Source: Bacillus cereus ATCC 14579
GTDB lineage: Bacteria; Bacillota; Bacilli; Bacillales; Bacillaceae_G
Reading direction: 5' to 3'
NCBI RefSeq assembly: GCF_000007825.1
Contig: NC_004722.1
Span: forward strand, 636,501-700,500
Length of the DNA: 64,000 nt
Shown here: in pieces, positions 16,718 to 25,704 of the stretch
Numbering within the stretch: position 1 is the stretch's first letter
Layout of the letters: every line of letters starts with the position of its first letter
Translations under genes and position numbers: made by a program
Notes under the pieces: generated by a model
What the model was told of the DNA's origin: nothing
Seen by the model: the letters and a program-made list of their open reading frames with translations, nothing else
Databases searched by the model: none

Positions 16718-16761
16718 GGCCATGAAATATAAAAAAGTTTCCTTTTTTATGATTCATAGCC
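16718..16761 (-). promoter_or_regulatory. Leader terminator of glpT, candidate GlpP antitermination site
   Basis: Read on the minus strand, a stem of about 20 bp (arms 16761-16742 and 16737-16718, two mismatched positions, 4-nt loop) is followed by TTTTTAT, about 57 nt before the glpT start codon. In B. subtilis the glycerol genes, including glpTQ, are controlled by GlpP antitermination at such a leader hairpin. The structure is seen; GlpP control is inferred. Confidence 0.65.
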
Positions 16762-16828
16762 GTGTACTCCGTTTCTCCGTGACTGTCAATATTAACTTCG
16801 TTGAAAATTATACAACTTTGTGACAAAA

Positions 16829-16843
16829 ATGTAAACGTTTTTA
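16829..16843. promoter_or_regulatory. cre-like site upstream of glpT
   Basis: ATGTAAACGTTTTTA matches the CcpA operator consensus with one mismatch. It lies about 170 nt upstream of glpT and 27 nt upstream of the -35 of the divergent marR promoter. Catabolite repression of glycerol phosphate uptake would be expected. Confidence 0.45.
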
Positions 16844-16855
16844 TGAATAAAAGTA

Positions 16856-16902
16856 TTGACGGATTTTGTTCGCGGGATTAATATTTAAATACGTTAAATA
16901 TT
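16856..16902 (+). promoter_or_regulatory. marR promoter with overlapping palindromic operator
   Basis: TTGACG at 16856, a 17-nt spacer and TAATAT at 16879 form a strong sigma-A promoter. The -10 is overlapped by a perfect inverted repeat, AATATTTAA, 5-nt spacer, TTAAATATT (16880-16902), which is the expected layout for MarR autorepression. Confidence 0.7.
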
Positions 16903-16929
16903 TTATTGTTTAAATAAGAGGTGGATAAC

Positions 16930-17388
16930 ATGCCAAATGATATGACGCATATCGATAAAATTCAAGCTCTTGCCTTTTCGATTGGAAAGAAAATGCAGAC
17001 GGAGTTATTAGAACAAATGCAAGCAACAGGACTTACACCACCGCAGTTTTATATTTTAAAGATTTTAGATCATTATGGGGCTTCAAGAGCGACAACATTA
17101 GCAAAAAAGATGTATGTGAAGCCTAGCGCAATTACAGTGATGATTGATCGTCTAATCGATCAAGAACTTGTAGAACGCTATCACGACAAAGATGACCGTC
17201 GTGTTGTCATCATCGAGTTAACGAAAAAGGGGAAAGCTAGAGTAGAAGAGGCAATGACAGCTCGCAACGAGCATATTGCAAAATACTTTTCACATTTAGA
17301 GTTGCAAGAAAGAGAAGATTTATTACGTCTCTTTGAGAAGTTAGAAACCATTATTTGCGGGACACAAGAGAAAAAAGAGAATAACTAA
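16930..17388 (+). CDS. MarR family transcriptional regulator
   Basis: A 152-aa winged-helix regulator. The DNA-binding region contains TTLAKKMYVKPSAITVMIDRLI (about residues 56-77) and the wing DKDDRRVVIIELT. The start is ATG 16930, preceded by GAGGTGGAT; the GTG at 16921 lies inside the ribosome site. It is the first gene of an operon with a multidrug efflux transporter 19 nt downstream and probably represses both from the palindrome over its own -10. The inducer is unknown. Confidence 0.9.
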   Translation: MPNDMTHIDKIQALAFSIGKKMQTELLEQMQATGLTPPQFYILKILDHYGASRATTLAKKMYVKPSAITVMIDRLIDQELVERYHDKDDRRVVIIELTKKGKARVEEAMTARNEHIAKYFSHLELQEREDLLRLFEKLETIICGTQEKKENN

Positions 17389-17407
17389 GAGGAATTGAGG
17401 AGATTAC

Positions 17408-19021
17408 ATGGAGCAACAAGAAAATCAAAATAGAAAGTTGTTGTTAATCGGTTTAGTAATCGCGATGCTATTTGCTGCATTAGATGGAACAATTGTTGGT
17501 ACAGCAATGCCACGTATCGTCGGTGACCTAGGCGGATTAAGTTTAATGACATGGTTAACGACAGCTTATATGTTAACATCAACGACAGTTGTACCAATTG
17601 CAGGTAAATTAGCGGATTTACTTGGTCGTCGTAACGTATATATAACAGGGCTAGTTATTTTCATGATTGGTTCGGCGTTATGTGGTATGGCGAATGGTAT
17701 GACAGAATTAATTATTTTCCGTGGTATTCAAGGTCTTGGTGGCGGTATTATGATGCCAATGGCTATGATTATTATTGGAGATATGTTCACGGGAAAAGAA
17801 CGTGCGAAATGGCAAGGTATTTTTGGTGCGTTATACGGTCTTGCTTCTGTAATTGGACCGCAAGTTGGTGGTTGGATTGTAGATGCAGTGAACTGGAGAT
17901 GGGTATTCTACATTAACTTACCGGTTGGTATTTTAGCAACAATCTTTATTGCAATGGGATTAAAATCACATAAACAAACAGGACCAATTAAAATTGATAT
18001 CGCTGGAATCTTTACGATGATTCTAGGTGTTGTAAGTTTATTACTTGCGCTAACGTTTGGCGGAAAAGATTATGCATGGGATTCTTGGCAAATTATCGGT
18101 TTATTCGCACTAGCTGTAATTGGTATCGTTAGCTTTGTTATTGTTGAAACGAAAGCTGAAGAGCCGATTTTACCAATGCATTTCTTTAAAAATCGCACAT
18201 TTACAATACTGAATGCGATTGGATTCTTTATGAGTATTGGAATGTTCGGCGCGATTATGTTCGTACCATTCTTCATGCAAGGTATTGTAGGAGTAAGTGC
18301 TGCTGAATCAAGAACAATTATGACTCCAATGATGATTACAATGATTGTAATGAGTATTATCGGTGGGCAACTTGTATTAAAAGTTGGTGTAAAACCACAA
18401 ATTATCGCAGGTATGCTTATTATGGCCGGTGGTTTTTGGTTATTAACAACGATGGATATGCACACAACGAAGCTTACAGCTACTTCTTATATGATGGTTA
18501 TCGGTTTAGGAATGGGTCTTGTAATGCCGACATTAACATTAGCGTTACAAGAAAGCTTCCCGAAAAAAGACCTTGGTGTCGTAACGTCATCAAGTCAGTT
18601 CTTCCGTCAAATTGGTGGAACATTTGGTATTACAATTTTAGGATCAATTATGAATAACACTTCAGGTACAACGTTAACAAATAAATTAGTACCTGTATTA
18701 GATACATTCCCGAAAGAAGCGGGACAAATGGTAACGAAATTTAAAGATATGATTCACACAGATCCACAAGGTTTATATTCGATGCTATTTAGCCCAGAGG
18801 CATTAAAACAAATGCCAGAAGCGTTTGCTAACAGCATTGTACCTATTTTGAAAAACTCTTTAGTAGACTCGCTTCATACTGTATTCTTAACAGGATTAGT
18901 ATTTATCGTAGTAGGTGCCATCTTTACGATTTTCTTACAAAAAATTAAACTATCAGATCGTAAAAAAGATGCTGAAGAGCCTGCTGTTGAAGAAAAAGAA
19001 AAAACTGTATCATACTCGTAA
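17408..19021 (+). CDS. DHA2 family drug:H+ antiporter (EmrB/QacA type)
   Basis: Efflux pump of 537 aa with about 14 membrane segments, as expected for the DHA2 branch of the major facilitator superfamily. Motif A variant (LADLLGRRNVYI, near residue 65) and motif C in TM5 (GPQVGGWIVD) are present, and so is the N-terminal LDGTIVGTAMPRI. It is translated from the MarR operon, so expression is probably induced by a compound sensed by that regulator. The exported substrate cannot be read from sequence. Confidence 0.92.
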   Translation: MEQQENQNRKLLLIGLVIAMLFAALDGTIVGTAMPRIVGDLGGLSLMTWLTTAYMLTSTTVVPIAGKLADLLGRRNVYITGLVIFMIGSALCGMANGMTELIIFRGIQGLGGGIMMPMAMIIIGDMFTGKERAKWQGIFGALYGLASVIGPQVGGWIVDAVNWRWVFYINLPVGILATIFIAMGLKSHKQTGPIKIDIAGIFTMILGVVSLLLALTFGGKDYAWDSWQIIGLFALAVIGIVSFVIVETKAEEPILPMHFFKNRTFTILNAIGFFMSIGMFGAIMFVPFFMQGIVGVSAAESRTIMTPMMITMIVMSIIGGQLVLKVGVKPQIIAGMLIMAGGFWLLTTMDMHTTKLTATSYMMVIGLGMGLVMPTLTLALQESFPKKDLGVVTSSSQFFRQIGGTFGITILGSIMNNTSGTTLTNKLVPVLDTFPKEAGQMVTKFKDMIHTDPQGLYSMLFSPEALKQMPEAFANSIVPILKNSLVDSLHTVFLTGLVFIVVGAIFTIFLQKIKLSDRKKDAEEPAVEEKEKTVSYS

Positions 19022-19026
19022 TGAAG

Positions 19027-19054
19027 AAGCATCGCCTTATGGCGGTGCTTTTTT
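19027..19054 (+). terminator. Terminator of the marR-efflux operon
   Basis: AAGCATCGCC and GGCGGTGCTT (one G-T pair) with a TTAT loop, followed by T4. Confidence 0.85.
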
Positions 19055-19089
19055 GAGTATAACCTTAAAAGCTTTTTAGTGAGAAATGA

Positions 19090-19138
19090 TTGACGTATTT
19101 TTAGAAATACGTTATATTATTTTCTGTAAACGGTTACA
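19090..19138 (+). promoter_or_regulatory. rbs promoter with perfect cre site
   Basis: TTGACG (19090-19095), a 17-nt spacer and TATATT (19113-19118) form the promoter. TGTAAACGGTTACA at 19125-19138 is a full match to the cre consensus, located at the likely transcription start, where CcpA, and possibly RbsR itself, would block initiation. Confidence 0.8.
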
Positions 19139-19158
19139 TGAAATGAGGAGAAAAGAGA

Positions 19159-20130
19159 ATGAGTACGATTAAAGACGTTGCGAAATTAGCGGGAGTATCT
19201 GTTGCGACCGTTTCCAGAGTTCTAAATAAAAATGGATATGTTCATGAAGATACATTAAAAAAGGTAGAGCGTGCAATAGAGATGTTAGATTATAAGCCTA
19301 GTACAGTAGCGCGTTCACTGTATAATAAAAAGTCTCGTTTAATTGGCTTAGTTGTTCCGAATATCGTGAATCCGTTCTTTCCAGAAGTTGCACGTGCCGT
19401 AGAAGATGTAGCACATAAACAAGGTTACACAGTTGTTCTTTGTAACTCTGATGAAAGTTTAGAAAAAGAGAAACAATACATTGATGTACTTAGACAAAAT
19501 AATGTAGATGGATTTATTGTAGCAACGAATCCACAAAATAGTGTTAATTACATGAATTTATCTGTTCCGGTTGTTGCGATTGACCGTATGTTTAATGAGC
19601 GTATTCCTACTGTATATGCAGATAACTATGCAGGAAGTCAGGCTGCGACAAAGTTGTTACTAGATAAAGGATGTAAACATATTGCACATATTCGCGGACC
19701 ACGTGATGTGAGTACTGCAAATGAACGTTTTGAAGGTTTTGTAGACGTTATTACGCAAAATAATCTTTCGTATATGATTGCGGAGAGTACGTTTGAGCCA
19801 GCAAATAGTGAGCGTGTAGCGATGGAATTATTAGAAGAATACCCGCATATTGATGGTATTGTTGCTGGGAATGATTTAATTGCGATTGGTATTGTAAAGG
19901 CTGCACTTCAAAAGGGGATTGCCATTCCAGATGATTTACAAATTATCGGATTTGATGGCATTTCTTTAACGGAAATGATGTATCCATCTATTACAACAGT
20001 TGCACAACCGATATATGAAATGGGGAAAATTGCAACAGAGTTGTTGTTAGAGCAAATGGAAGGAAATACATTAGAAGAGAAACACTATCGTTTGCCAATT
20101 GAAATTATAGAACGAAATACAACGAAGTAA
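19159..20130 (+). CDS. rbsR: Ribose operon repressor, LacI family
   Basis: A 323-aa LacI/GalR regulator. The N-terminal HTH (TIKDVAKLAGVSVATVSRVL, residues 3-22) and hinge helix (YKPSTVARSL) bind DNA. The rest is a periplasmic-binding-protein-like sugar sensor with FDGISLTEMMYPSITTVAQP near the C-terminus. The protein should leave its operator when ribose or a phosphorylated derivative binds. It is the first gene of rbsRKDACB and lies just behind a perfect cre site. Confidence 0.93.
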   Translation: MSTIKDVAKLAGVSVATVSRVLNKNGYVHEDTLKKVERAIEMLDYKPSTVARSLYNKKSRLIGLVVPNIVNPFFPEVARAVEDVAHKQGYTVVLCNSDESLEKEKQYIDVLRQNNVDGFIVATNPQNSVNYMNLSVPVVAIDRMFNERIPTVYADNYAGSQAATKLLLDKGCKHIAHIRGPRDVSTANERFEGFVDVITQNNLSYMIAESTFEPANSERVAMELLEEYPHIDGIVAGNDLIAIGIVKAALQKGIAIPDDLQIIGFDGISLTEMMYPSITTVAQPIYEMGKIATELLLEQMEGNTLEEKHYRLPIEIIERNTTK

Positions 20131-20143
20131 GGAGATGAAACAG

Positions 20144-21040
20144 ATGCCAAATATTGCAGTAGTAGGAAGCATTTCAATGGACTTAGTGGCTGTTTCAAAA
20201 AAACGGCCGAAAGCAGGAGAAACAGTAATTGGTGAAGCGTTTCATACAATCCCAGGAGGGAAAGGGGCAAACCAAGCAGTTGCTGCAGCTAGGTTAGGAG
20301 CAAATGTAGCAATGGTTGGAGCGGTAGGAAATGATGATTATGGAACAGTAGTTAGAAAAAATTTAGAGAACGAACGCATTTTTATCGATTATGTGGTACC
20401 GGTTACAGATAGAACGACAGGAATTGCTCATATCGTTTTAGCAGAAGAAGATAACAGTATTGTTGTCGTACAAGGGGCAAATGCTCTTGTAAATAAGTCA
20501 GTTGTAGATCGCTCCAAAGACCTTCTTGTAAAAGCGGATATGGTTGTTCTTCAACTAGAAATTCCACTTGAAACAGTAAAATATGTATTGGCTATTTGTG
20601 AGGAACATAATATTCCTGTTATGTTGAATCCAGCGCCAGCACAAGTTTTATCAGAAGAAATTTTAGAAAAAGCAACTTATATTACGCCAAATGAACATGA
20701 GTGCCGCATCGTATTAGATGATTTTACATCACCAATTGAAGATTTATTGGCGAAGTATCCAAATAAATTATTGATGACAGAAGGTTCTAACGGTGTTCGT
20801 TTCCATAATGGAACAGAGATTGTACATGTTCCTAGCATTGCTGTTGATGTAGTGGATACAACTGGAGCTGGTGATACATTTAATGGTGCGTTAGCAGTTG
20901 CACTTTCTGAAGGGGAGACACTTCAAAAAGCAATTCGTTTCGCGAATATTGCCGGTGGTCTTTCTGTAACGAAACTTGGGGCACAGGGCGGTATGCCAAC
21001 GAGAGATCGAGTACGTGAAGTGCAGGTGATTGTTGGATGA
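20144..21040 (+). CDS. rbsK: Ribokinase
   Basis: Phosphorylates ribose to ribose 5-phosphate. The 298-aa PfkB-family protein has substrate motif PGGKGANQAVAAARLG (about 38-53) and the catalytic DTTGAGDTFNGAL near residue 239, including the catalytic Asp. I start at ATG 20144, 10 nt after AAGGAG; an in-frame ATG at 20135 is adjacent to that site and too close. The stop overlaps the start of rbsD by four bases (ATGA), which indicates coupling. Confidence 0.94.
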   Translation: MPNIAVVGSISMDLVAVSKKRPKAGETVIGEAFHTIPGGKGANQAVAAARLGANVAMVGAVGNDDYGTVVRKNLENERIFIDYVVPVTDRTTGIAHIVLAEEDNSIVVVQGANALVNKSVVDRSKDLLVKADMVVLQLEIPLETVKYVLAICEEHNIPVMLNPAPAQVLSEEILEKATYITPNEHECRIVLDDFTSPIEDLLAKYPNKLLMTEGSNGVRFHNGTEIVHVPSIAVDVVDTTGAGDTFNGALAVALSEGETLQKAIRFANIAGGLSVTKLGAQGGMPTRDRVREVQVIVG

Positions 21041-21432
21041 AAAAGCATGGTGTATTAAACAGTGAAATCGCGGCAGTCCTTGCTTCACTTGGGCATACAG
21101 ATACGGTTGTAATTGCTGATTGCGGTTTACCAATTCCTGACGGAGTAAAACGAATTGATTTAGCTGTTGAGATTGGAAAACCGAGTTTTTTAGAGGTGTT
21201 ACAAGTTGTAGCTGATGATATGGCAATCGAAAAAGTGACGTTAGCAGAAGAAGTCATTATAAATAATGCGGAAGTAAATAAAGAGATCGAACGGAAATTA
21301 ATAGAGCCAGCATTTGAGTATGTATCTCATGAACAATTTAAAGAGCATACAAAGAAAGCGAAGGCAATTATTCGTACAGGCGAGGCTACGCCTTATGCAA
21401 ATGTAATTTTACATGCAGGCGTGATTTTTTAA
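21037..21432 (+). CDS. rbsD: D-ribose pyranase
   Basis: Interconverts the pyranose and furanose forms of ribose so that ribokinase can use it. The 131-aa protein has the family start MKKHGVLNSEIAAVLASLGHTD with the catalytic His20 and the downstream ADCGLPIPDG. It overlaps rbsK by four bases and precedes rbsA. Length matches B. subtilis RbsD. Confidence 0.94.
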   Translation: MKKHGVLNSEIAAVLASLGHTDTVVIADCGLPIPDGVKRIDLAVEIGKPSFLEVLQVVADDMAIEKVTLAEEVIINNAEVNKEIERKLIEPAFEYVSHEQFKEHTKKAKAIIRTGEATPYANVILHAGVIF

Positions 21433-21450
21433 TAAAGGGAAGTGATGGGA

Positions 21451-22935
21451 ATGCATATTGAAATGAAAAACATTTCAAAGGCGTTCAATGGCAATCCTGT
21501 TTTGAAGAATGCACAGTTTATGATTGAAACAGGAGAAGTCCATGCATTGATGGGGGAAAATGGAGCGGGTAAATCAACGCTCATGAAGATTTTAACAGGT
21601 GTATACAAAAAAGATGGTGGGACAATCAAGATTGATGGGCAAGAGCGCACCTTTAAAAATGCGAAAGAAGCTGAAGAGTACGGCATCGCATTTATACATC
21701 AAGAACTAAACATATTGCCGAATTTAACAGTAGCTGAAAATATGTTTCTCGGTAAAGAGTTAATGTATGGGAAAACAGGTATTTTACGCACTCGACAAAT
21801 GAACGCGATTGCGCAGCAGCAACTAGCAGAGCTAGGGCTGCATGTAAGAGGCGCTATGTTAGCAGAGGAATTATCGGTTGGACAACAGCAAATTATCGAA
21901 ATTGCGAAAGCATTAATGACAAACGCGAGCGTTATTATTATGGATGAACCTACTGCGGCACTGACGGATCGTGAAATCGAAACGCTCTTTACAGTAATCA
22001 ATAAGTTACGTAAAGAAGGTGTTTCATTCGTGTACATTTCGCATCGTATGGAAGAGATTTTCTCAATATGTGATGCTATTACGATTTTGCGTGATGGAGA
22101 ATACGTGGGAAAGAGATTAATTCCAGAAACATCATTTGATGAAGTAGTGAGTATGATGGTGGGGCGCAGCATTGGTGAACGTTACCCAGAGCGAAATAGT
22201 CAAATTGGTGATGTCATTTTTGAAATGCGTAATGGAACGAAGAAAGGGAAATTTGAAAATGTTTCGTTTCAAGTGAGGAAAGGTGAAATCCTTGGTGTAG
22301 CTGGTTTGATGGGGGCTGGTCGCACTGATATTATGAAAGCGATATTTGGTTATGAACCTTTAGACTCTGGACAAATTTTTATAAATGGACAAGAAGTAAA
22401 GATTGATAGTCCAATAGATGCAATTAGACAAAGAATTGCTTTCATTACAGAAGATAGAAAGTCTGAAGGATTAGTGTTAGATTTTTCAATTCGAGAAAAT
22501 TTAGCTTTACCGAATTTAGAAAATCTTTCAAAGGGAAGTGTTCTAAGCAATGAGCTAGAACAACAGTTTACAGAGGATATGATGAAGCTTCTTAATGTGA
22601 AAGCATCTAGCGGGGAGCAGGCAGTGAAATCTCTTTCTGGTGGAAATCAGCAAAAGATTGTAATCGCAAAATGGCTAGGCATTCATCCACAATTACTCAT
22701 TTTAGATGAGCCAACAAGAGGTGTTGATGTTGGAGCGAAAAAAGAAATTTACTCTATTATGAATAAGCTTACAGAGCAAGGCGATGCCGTTATTATGGTA
22801 TCATCTGAGCTTCCGGAAGTTTTAGGGATGAGTGATCGAGTTCTTGTTATTCATGAAGGAAAAGTCGGCGGAATTTTAGGGAAAGATGAGGCATCACAAG
22901 AGTCTATTATGGCACTAGCTACAGGGGGAGAGTAA
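21451..22935 (+). CDS. rbsA: Ribose ABC transporter ATP-binding protein
   Basis: A 494-aa ATPase with two fused nucleotide-binding domains, as in all RbsA proteins. The first has GENGAGKST and LSVGQQQ. The second has a degenerate Walker A (GLMGAGRTD) and LSGGNQQK, a normal feature of this family. The start MHIEMKNISKAF matches B. subtilis RbsA and lies 10 nt after AAAGGGA; upstream in-frame ATG/GTG codons at 21445 and 21442 are closer to the site and less likely. It energises RbsC. Confidence 0.93.
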   Translation: MHIEMKNISKAFNGNPVLKNAQFMIETGEVHALMGENGAGKSTLMKILTGVYKKDGGTIKIDGQERTFKNAKEAEEYGIAFIHQELNILPNLTVAENMFLGKELMYGKTGILRTRQMNAIAQQQLAELGLHVRGAMLAEELSVGQQQIIEIAKALMTNASVIIMDEPTAALTDREIETLFTVINKLRKEGVSFVYISHRMEEIFSICDAITILRDGEYVGKRLIPETSFDEVVSMMVGRSIGERYPERNSQIGDVIFEMRNGTKKGKFENVSFQVRKGEILGVAGLMGAGRTDIMKAIFGYEPLDSGQIFINGQEVKIDSPIDAIRQRIAFITEDRKSEGLVLDFSIRENLALPNLENLSKGSVLSNELEQQFTEDMMKLLNVKASSGEQAVKSLSGGNQQKIVIAKWLGIHPQLLILDEPTRGVDVGAKKEIYSIMNKLTEQGDAVIMVSSELPEVLGMSDRVLVIHEGKVGGILGKDEASQESIMALATGGE

Positions 22936-22937
22936 GG

Positions 22938-23873
22938 ATGGCTAAGAAGGGGAATGTATTACAACAACTCGGTTCTTTAATCGGTTTAGTATTAATTATC
23001 GTCGTAATTACAGCTTTAAATCCAGCGTTCATTGAAATTCCAAATTTATTTAATATACTGCGTCAAGTATCGATTAATGCGCTTATTGCATTTGGAATGA
23101 CCTTCGTAATTTTAACAGGGGGTATTGACTTATCGGTAGGTTCTATTTTAGCATTATCAAGTGCACTTGTTGCTGGAATGATGGCAAGTGGCATGGATCC
23201 GTTCCTTGCAATGGCAGTTGGACTATTAGCAGGTCTTGTAATGGGAATTGTAAACGGTATCATCATTGCGAAAGGAAAAGTAGCTCCATTTATTGCAACT
23301 TTAGCAACAATGACTATTTTTCGTGGGTTGACGCTTGTTTATATGGACGGACGTCCGATCACTGGTCTTGGTGATCATTTAATGTTCCAAATGTTTGGCC
23401 GCGGTTATTTTCTTGGTATTCCGGTACCAGCTGTTACAATGATGATCGCTTTCGCAGTACTGTACTTCATTTTGAAGAAAACGACATTTGGTCGCCGTAC
23501 ATTTGCAATTGGTGGAAATGAAGAAGCAGCAGCACTATCAGGTATTAATGTTACGAGAATTAAAGTAATGATTTACGGTCTTTCCGGAATTTTGGCAGCG
23601 CTTGCAGGTATTGTCTTAACGTCACGATTAGATTCTGCACAGCCGACTGCAGGTACTTCTTATGAATTAGATGCAATTGCAGCAGTTGTATTAGGTGGAA
23701 CAAGTCTTTCTGGGGGAAGAGGATGGATTGTTGGTACATTCATCGGTGTACTTATTATCGGTGTACTAAATAACGGTTTAAATTTATTAGGTGTATCTTC
23801 TTTCTTCCAACAAGTTGTAAAAGGACTTGTAATCTTATTAGCTGTATTAATTGATCGTAGAAAAGAAGCGTAA
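22938..23873 (+). CDS. rbsC: Ribose ABC transporter permease
   Basis: Membrane subunit, 311 aa, with eight to ten hydrophobic segments. Family motifs include FGMTFVILTGGIDLSVGSILALSS near residue 55 and GRRTFAIGGNEEAAALSGI near 190, the loop that contacts the ATPase. It starts 2 nt after rbsA and ends overlapping a potential ATG of the next reading frame. Confidence 0.93.
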   Translation: MAKKGNVLQQLGSLIGLVLIIVVITALNPAFIEIPNLFNILRQVSINALIAFGMTFVILTGGIDLSVGSILALSSALVAGMMASGMDPFLAMAVGLLAGLVMGIVNGIIIAKGKVAPFIATLATMTIFRGLTLVYMDGRPITGLGDHLMFQMFGRGYFLGIPVPAVTMMIAFAVLYFILKKTTFGRRTFAIGGNEEAAALSGINVTRIKVMIYGLSGILAALAGIVLTSRLDSAQPTAGTSYELDAIAAVVLGGTSLSGGRGWIVGTFIGVLIIGVLNNGLNLLGVSSFFQQVVKGLVILLAVLIDRRKEA

Positions 23874-23887
23874 TGGAGGGACAGTTC

Positions 23888-24813
23888 ATGAAGAAATGGT
23901 TACTTATACTCGTTGCATGTATTATGGTCATTACTGCTGGTTGTTCAATGGAACCGCCAGAATGGGCAAAGGATTCTAGCGATAAAGGTCGAAATAAAAC
24001 TATTAAAGTTGGATTCTCTGTTTCAACTTTAAATAATCCCTTCTTTGTAACTTTGAAAAAGGGGGCAGAAAAGAAAGCGAAAGATAGTGGCATCGAATTG
24101 ATTGCTGTTGATGCGCAAAATGATGCAGCAAAGCAAACGAACGATGTTGAAGATTTAATTCAAAAGGTGTCGATGTAGTTGTTATTAATCCGACCGATTC
24201 AGATGCTGTTGCTTCAGCAGTAAGTGCAGCAAACGCAGCAAATGTTCCTGTTATTACAGTAGACCGCGTTGCGAATTCAGGTAAGGTTGTTTCTCACATT
24301 GCATCTAATAATATCGAAGGTGGTCAAATGGCTAGTGATTACATTCGTGAATTAGTCGGCGAAGGAGCAAACGTTGCTGAGTTAGAAGGAATCCCTGGAT
24401 CGTCTGCTGCTCGTGAACGTGGGAAAGGATTCCATAACGTAGCCGATAAGTCTTTAAAAGTAGTTGCCAAACAAGCGGCTGATTTTGATAGAGCGAAAGG
24501 ATTATCTGTTATGGAAAACATTTTGCAAGCAAATAGCGATATTAAAGCCGTGTTTGCTCATAACGACGAGATGGCATTAGGTGCACTTGAAGCATTGAAG
24601 TCTGCTGGAAAAACAGATGTAGTAGTTGTTGGATTTGATGCAACAGAAGATGCTGTGAAAGCGGTTAACGATGGGCGTATGGCTGCAACAGTCGCTCAAA
24701 AACCAGAATTAATCGGAGAGAAGGCGATGCAAACAGCAAAAGAGATAACACAAGGTAAAAAAGTGGACAAATCTATTCCGATTGAATTAGAGCTTATTAA
24801 GAAAAATAAATAA
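23888..24813 (+). pseudogene. rbsB: Ribose-binding lipoprotein, frameshifted
   Basis: Two frames jointly encode a full RbsB. The first, from ATG 23888 after GGAGGG, has a lipobox TAGC (Cys19 of MKKWLLILVACIMVITAGC) and continues with KVGFSVSTLNNPFFVTLKKG to a premature stop at 24178. The second frame continues GVDVVVINPTDSDAVASA and runs to 24813. The break is at about 24166, where CAAAAGG would read correctly as CAAAAAGG, so one A is missing from a homopolymer. All other operon genes are intact. It is a real inactivating mutation, phase variation by slippage, or a sequencing error. Confidence 0.85.
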
Positions 24814-24847
24814 ATATAAAATGAAAATTAGGAAGGAAGAACAACAA

Positions 24848-25495
24848 ATGAAATTCTTTATTGATACAGCAAACATTAACGAAATTAAAGAGGCAAATGA
24901 ATTAGGCGTATTAGCTGGAGTAACGACAAATCCATCACTTGTAGCAAAAGAAGGCGTAGATTTCCACGAGCGCATTCGTGAAATTTGCAACGTTGTAGAA
25001 GGACCTGTAAGTGCAGAAGTAATTAGCTTAGAAGCTGATAAAATGATTGAAGAAGGAAAAGAATTAGCGAAGATTGCTCCAAACGTTGTTGTAAAAGTTC
25101 CAATGACAACAGAAGGTTTAAAAGCAGTAAAAGCGTTCTCTGATTTAGGAATTCGTACAAACGTTACATTAGTATTCTCAGCAGTTCAAGCATTACTTGC
25201 TGCTCGTGCTGGTGCAACGTACGTTTCACCATTCTTAGGTCGTTTAGATGATATCGGTCATAACGGTATGGATTTAATTCGTCAAATCGCAGAAATCTTT
25301 GCAATTCATGGTATCGAAACAGAAATCATCGCAGCATCTGTACGTCACAGCGTTCACGTAACTGACGCAGCATTAAACGGTGCACATATTGCAACAATCC
25401 CAGCAAACGTAATTGCTTCATTAGTGAAGCACCCATTAACAGATCAAGGAATTGAGAAATTCTTAGCTGATTGGGAAAAAACACAAGAGAAATAA
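24848..25495 (+). CDS. tal: Transaldolase (small, FsaA/TalC-like)
   Basis: A 215-aa transaldolase of the short subfamily that moves a dihydroxyacetone unit in the pentose phosphate pathway. The start MKFFIDTANINEIKEA, GVTTNPSL, the Schiff-base lysine in VVVKVPMT (about residue 83) and SPFLGRLDDIG are all present. AGGAAGGAAG precedes ATG 24848; the frame extends nine codons upstream without need. Its place after rbsB links ribose uptake to central metabolism. A fructose-6-phosphate aldolase activity is the main alternative. Confidence 0.9.
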   Translation: MKFFIDTANINEIKEANELGVLAGVTTNPSLVAKEGVDFHERIREICNVVEGPVSAEVISLEADKMIEEGKELAKIAPNVVVKVPMTTEGLKAVKAFSDLGIRTNVTLVFSAVQALLAARAGATYVSPFLGRLDDIGHNGMDLIRQIAEIFAIHGIETEIIAASVRHSVHVTDAALNGAHIATIPANVIASLVKHPLTDQGIEKFLADWEKTQEK

Positions 25496-25504
25496 TAGAA
25501 AAGC

Positions 25505-25538
25505 AAGAATCCTAGTTTAATTGACTAGGATTCTTTTT
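25505..25538 (+). terminator. Terminator of the rbs-tal operon
   Basis: A perfect 12-bp stem AAGAATCCTAGT with its complement, 7-nt loop, then T-rich tail. Confidence 0.88.
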
Positions 25539-25554
25539 TATTTAAAAGAATTTT

Positions 25555-25570
25555 CATGCAATTTTGCATA
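25555..25570 (+). promoter_or_regulatory. PlcR box upstream of inhA2 (one mismatch)
   Basis: CATGCAATTTTGCATA matches the PlcR consensus TATGNAN4TNCATA at every fixed base except the first (C for T). It lies 306 nt upstream of the inhA2 start. inhA2 is a known member of the PlcR regulon in B. cereus and B. thuringiensis. Confidence 0.75.
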
Positions 25571-25640
25571 TTGTCTTTTAAATTTGTTATATAAGATATT
25601 TAATATATATCACATAACTCTTTATTTTTAATATTTCGAC

Positions 25641-25704
25641 ATAAAGTGAAACTTTAATCAGTGGGGGCTTTGTTCATTCCCCCACTGATTATTAATTGAA
25701 CCAA
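25641..25704. repeat. Partial bcr1-like repeat in the inhA2 leader
   Basis: ATAAAGTGAAACTTTAATCA starts a 64-nt match to the reverse complement of 28439-28500, ending at TTGAACCAA; the other half of the element is missing. It forms a perfect 12-bp hairpin AATCAGTGGGGG and CCCCCACTGATT (25656-25667 with 25679-25690). Confidence 0.75.
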
